Assembly: GCA_934773085.1 (NCBI GenBank)
Contig: CAKVMU010000081.1
Span: forward strand, 1 to 7,430
Source of the DNA: an uncultured Candidatus Melainabacteria bacterium
GTDB lineage: Bacteria > Cyanobacteriota > Vampirovibrionia > Gastranaerophilales > Gastranaerophilaceae
Direction of reading: 5' to 3'
DNA length: 7,430 bases
Part shown: positions 4,996 through 7,430 of the stretch, piece by piece
Position numbering within the stretch: the stretch's first letter is position 1
Layout: every line of letters begins with the position of its first letter
Made by a program: the position numbers and the translations under genes
Notes under the pieces: generated by a model
Seen by the model: the letters and a program-made list of their open reading frames with translations, nothing else
Database searches by the model: none
Told to the model about the DNA's origin: nothing

Positions 4996-7430
4996 ATGGA
5001 ATATAAAGAAACTTTAAATCTGCCTAAAACCACTCTTGAAATGAGAGCGAATGCAATAAAGAAAGAACCTGAAACACAAAAGTTTTGGGAAGAGATTAAG
5101 GTTTATGAGAAAAATATTGCTCAAAGGGATAAAGCAAACAGTTTTATTTTACACGACGGACCTCCGTATTTGAGTTCTGAAAAGATTCACGTAGGAACGG
5201 CTTTGAACAAAATTTTAAAAGATATTCTTATTCGTTACAAGTCAATGAGGGGCTACTATGCACCGTATGTTCCGGGATATGACGGTCACGGTTTGCCGAT
5301 TGAAAACAAGGTTGTTAAAAATATTAAAGGCGGACGTGAGGCTCTTACTCCGGCAGAACTTCGTGCAAAATGCAGAGAGTTTGCTCATACTAACTTGAAG
5401 GGGCAGGAAAGCGAATTCAAACGTTTAGGTGTTTGGGGTGATTGGGAACATCCGTATTTGACGATTAATCCTGAATTTGAAGCAGAACAAGTCAGAGTTT
5501 TTGGCGAAATGTTCAAAAAGGGTTACATTGAAAAGGGGCTAAAACCTGTTTATTGGTGTGCTTCTTGCGAAACAGCTTTGGCTGAGGCTGAAGTTGAGTA
5601 TGCTGATCACACTTCCACATCAATTTATGTTCGTTTCAAATTTGATGACGAAGGGGTAAATAAGATTAAGCAGTTAGTTGATTTGCCGAATGACAATGTT
5701 TATGCGGTAATTTGGACTACAACTCCTTGGACAATTCCTTCAAACATGGCAATCAGTATGCATCCAAGATTTGATTACACATTCTTTACTTATAATAATG
5801 AAGTCTATGTGATTGCTCAAGGCTTGTTAGCAAGTTTCCTTGAGGGTGTAAATTGGGAAGAAAAAGACATCAATGTAATCGGAACAGTTAAAGGTGCTGA
5901 TTTAGAACTTTTGAATACAAAACATCCGTTGTATGACAGAAAATCCCCAATTATTTTAGGTGAACACGTTACTTTGGATGCCGGTACAGGTTCTGTACAC
6001 ACAGCTCCCGGACATGGTCTTGAGGACTATGAAGTCGGTTGCAGATATAATATTGAAGTCTTTTCACCGCTTGACAGCAAAGGTGTTTGGACAGACATTG
6101 TCGGTGATAAGGATTTAGAAGGTATTCCTTATTACAAAGGAAACAAAATTGTTATAGAAAAACTTCAAAATTGTGGTGCATTGCTTGCGGCGGCTGATAT
6201 TAATCACAGCTATCCGCATTGTTGGAGATGTAAAAATCCTGTGATTTACAGAGCAACACCGCAATGGTTTGTAAAAGTTGATAAATTCCGTGATGAAGCA
6301 CTTGAGGCAATCAAGGGTGTTAAGTGGATTCCGGCGAGTGGCGAAGCAAGAATTTCAAATATGGTTGCAGGCAGAACCGATTGGTGTATTTCACGTCAAA
6401 GAGCTTGGGGTGTACCTATTCCGGTGTTCTATTGTGAAGATTGCGGTGAAGCAATTGTAACTGATGAAACTATTGAAAATGTTGCAAAAATGTTTGAAAA
6501 AGAATCTTCTGATGCTTGGGTTAAACATACTGCAGAAGAACTTTTACCGGAAGGTTTTGTATGTCCAAAATGCGGTAAAAAACATTTCAGAAAAGAAAAT
6601 GATATTATGGATGTTTGGTTTGATTCAGGTGTAACGTGGAAGGCTGTAGTTGAAAAACGTTCAGACGAATTAGGTCATACTCCTGTTGATATGTATTTGG
6701 AAGGTTCTGACCAACACAGAGGTTGGTTCCAATCTTCGCTTTTGACATCAATTGCTACGCAGGGTAAAGCTCCTTACAAAACTGTTTTGACTCACGGTTT
6801 TGTATTTGGTGAAGACGGAAGAAAAATGTCTAAATCTTTGGGTAACTATATTAGACCGGATGACATTATCAAAAACTACGGTGCTGATATTCTAAGACTT
6901 TGGGCAGCATCAGTTGATTACAGAAACGATACAAAAATCGGCGATAATATTGTTAAACAGCTTGCAGAAATCTTTAAGAAGACCAGAAATACTGCAAGAT
7001 TCCTGTTAGGTAATATTTTTGACTTTGACCCTTCTGTAGATTATGTCAAGTATGAAGACTTGAAACCGATAGATAAGTTTGCACTTCACAAACTTAATAA
7101 GATGGTTGAGGAAGTTACAGTATCATTTGAAAATTATGAATTTTACAAGTACTTCCAATGCTTACAAAACTTTGCTGCAGTGGATTTAAGTTCTTTCTAT
7201 TTGGATATTGTCAAAGACAGACTTTATACTGCGGGTAAAAAATCACTTTCAAGAAGAGCTTGTCAGACAGTTCTCTATGAAACATTGCAGGCTTTGGTAA
7301 GAGTTTTGACTCCTGTAATGCCTCACCAAGCAGAAGACATTTGGCAAAATACCCCTGAAAATCAGCGTGGCGGATTGGAAAGTATCTTGCTTGCTAATTG
7401 GGTTGAGGTAAAACCTGAATGGAATAATGC
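4996..7430 (+). CDS. ileS: Isoleucyl-tRNA synthetase, 3' end outside the window; variant HIGH motif
   Basis: This cytoplasmic class I enzyme charges tRNA-Ile and edits misactivated valine. The frame is open for 811 codons to the window edge; bacterial enzymes run about 920-950, so the C-terminal anticodon/zinc part is cut off. In order: N-terminal NLPKTTLEMRAN, catalytic entry HDGPPY, HIGH-equivalent H-V-G-T at 65-68, GHGLPIENKV, the editing domain with W-T-T-T-P-W-T (240-246) and G-H-G-L-E-D-Y with D344, CWRC, D-W-C-I-S-R-Q-R-A-W-G-V-P, W-F-D-S-G (541-545), G-S-D-Q-H-R-G-W and KMSKS (610-614). The type is the bacterial IleRS1 form (ALNKILKD after the signature). Odd features: the last His of HIGH is Thr, one extra residue separates PPY from the signature (LSSEKI), and the usual GWD is GYD. 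Editing residues look intact. It follows the symporter gene by 13 nt. Confidence 0.97.
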   Translation, partial: MEYKETLNLPKTTLEMRANAIKKEPETQKFWEEIKVYEKNIAQRDKANSFILHDGPPYLSSEKIHVGTALNKILKDILIRYKSMRGYYAPYVPGYDGHGLPIENKVVKNIKGGREALTPAELRAKCREFAHTNLKGQESEFKRLGVWGDWEHPYLTINPEFEAEQVRVFGEMFKKGYIEKGLKPVYWCASCETALAEAEVEYADHTSTSIYVRFKFDDEGVNKIKQLVDLPNDNVYAVIWTTTPWTIPSNMAISMHPRFDYTFFTYNNEVYVIAQGLLASFLEGVNWEEKDINVIGTVKGADLELLNTKHPLYDRKSPIILGEHVTLDAGTGSVHTAPGHGLEDYEVGCRYNIEVFSPLDSKGVWTDIVGDKDLEGIPYYKGNKIVIEKLQNCGALLAAADINHSYPHCWRCKNPVIYRATPQWFVKVDKFRDEALEAIKGVKWIPASGEARISNMVAGRTDWCISRQRAWGVPIPVFYCEDCGEAIVTDETIENVAKMFEKESSDAWVKHTAEELLPEGFVCPKCGKKHFRKENDIMDVWFDSGVTWKAVVEKRSDELGHTPVDMYLEGSDQHRGWFQSSLLTSIATQGKAPYKTVLTHGFVFGEDGRKMSKSLGNYIRPDDIIKNYGADILRLWAASVDYRNDTKIGDNIVKQLAEIFKKTRNTARFLLGNIFDFDPSVDYVKYEDLKPIDKFALHKLNKMVEEVTVSFENYEFYKYFQCLQNFAAVDLSSFYLDIVKDRLYTAGKKSLSRRACQTVLYETLQALVRVLTPVMPHQAEDIWQNTPENQRGGLESILLANWVEVKPEWNN

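Noticed and set aside
4604..5033. Minus-strand frames opposite the symporter end and ileS start
   Set aside because: They are antisense to highly conserved transporter motifs (HP2, TM8).
5817..6460. Short frames on both strands within ileS
   Set aside because: The ileS frame is continuous here and carries the editing and catalytic motifs.

Overview
The window is AT-rich bacterial chromosome carrying housekeeping genes. The best lineage hint comes from the ribosomal proteins. S12 (with a [13 protein letters not shown] core, the [13 protein letters not shown] segment and a GTLDTAGV stretch) and S7 (PDPIYNS start, EVKARRIGG, EANKAFAHYRY end) look cyanobacterial-like. Together with the low GC this suggests a non-photosynthetic Cyanobacteriota member, such as the gut Melainabacteria/Gastranaerophilales. 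This is inference from remembered family sequences, not from a search.

Layout. (1) 2-2068, plus strand: the C-terminal 388 residues of a class A penicillin-binding protein (transpeptidase domain with all three active-site motifs), followed 12 nt later by a stand-alone homologue of the AICAR transformylase half of PurH whose catalytic motifs are degenerate. (2) 2093-2367: a compact single-gene unit for a 67-residue unknown protein. It has a near-consensus sigma70 promoter so close to the ATG that the mRNA should be leaderless or almost so, a palindrome over the -35 region, and a terminator directly after the stop codon. That terminator also serves the opposing ribosomal operon. (3) 2387-3453, minus strand: rpsL-rpsG with a 1-nt stop/start overlap, strong ribosome binding sites, a predicted promoter and a leader of about 178 nt with self-complementary segments. 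fusA and tuf do not follow rpsG. (4) 3555-7430, plus strand: a divergently transcribed glutamate/dicarboxylate symporter (TTG start), followed 13 nt later by ileS, which runs off the window end.

The genes do not form one dedicated pathway: cell-wall synthesis, translation (S12, S7, IleRS) and nutrient uptake lie side by side. I see no mobile element, CRISPR array, tRNA or rRNA. The observations most worth checking are the PurH-like protein that lacks its catalytic Lys-His, the IleRS with HVGT in place of HIGH, the leaderless small gene with its operator-like palindrome, and the structured rpsL leader.
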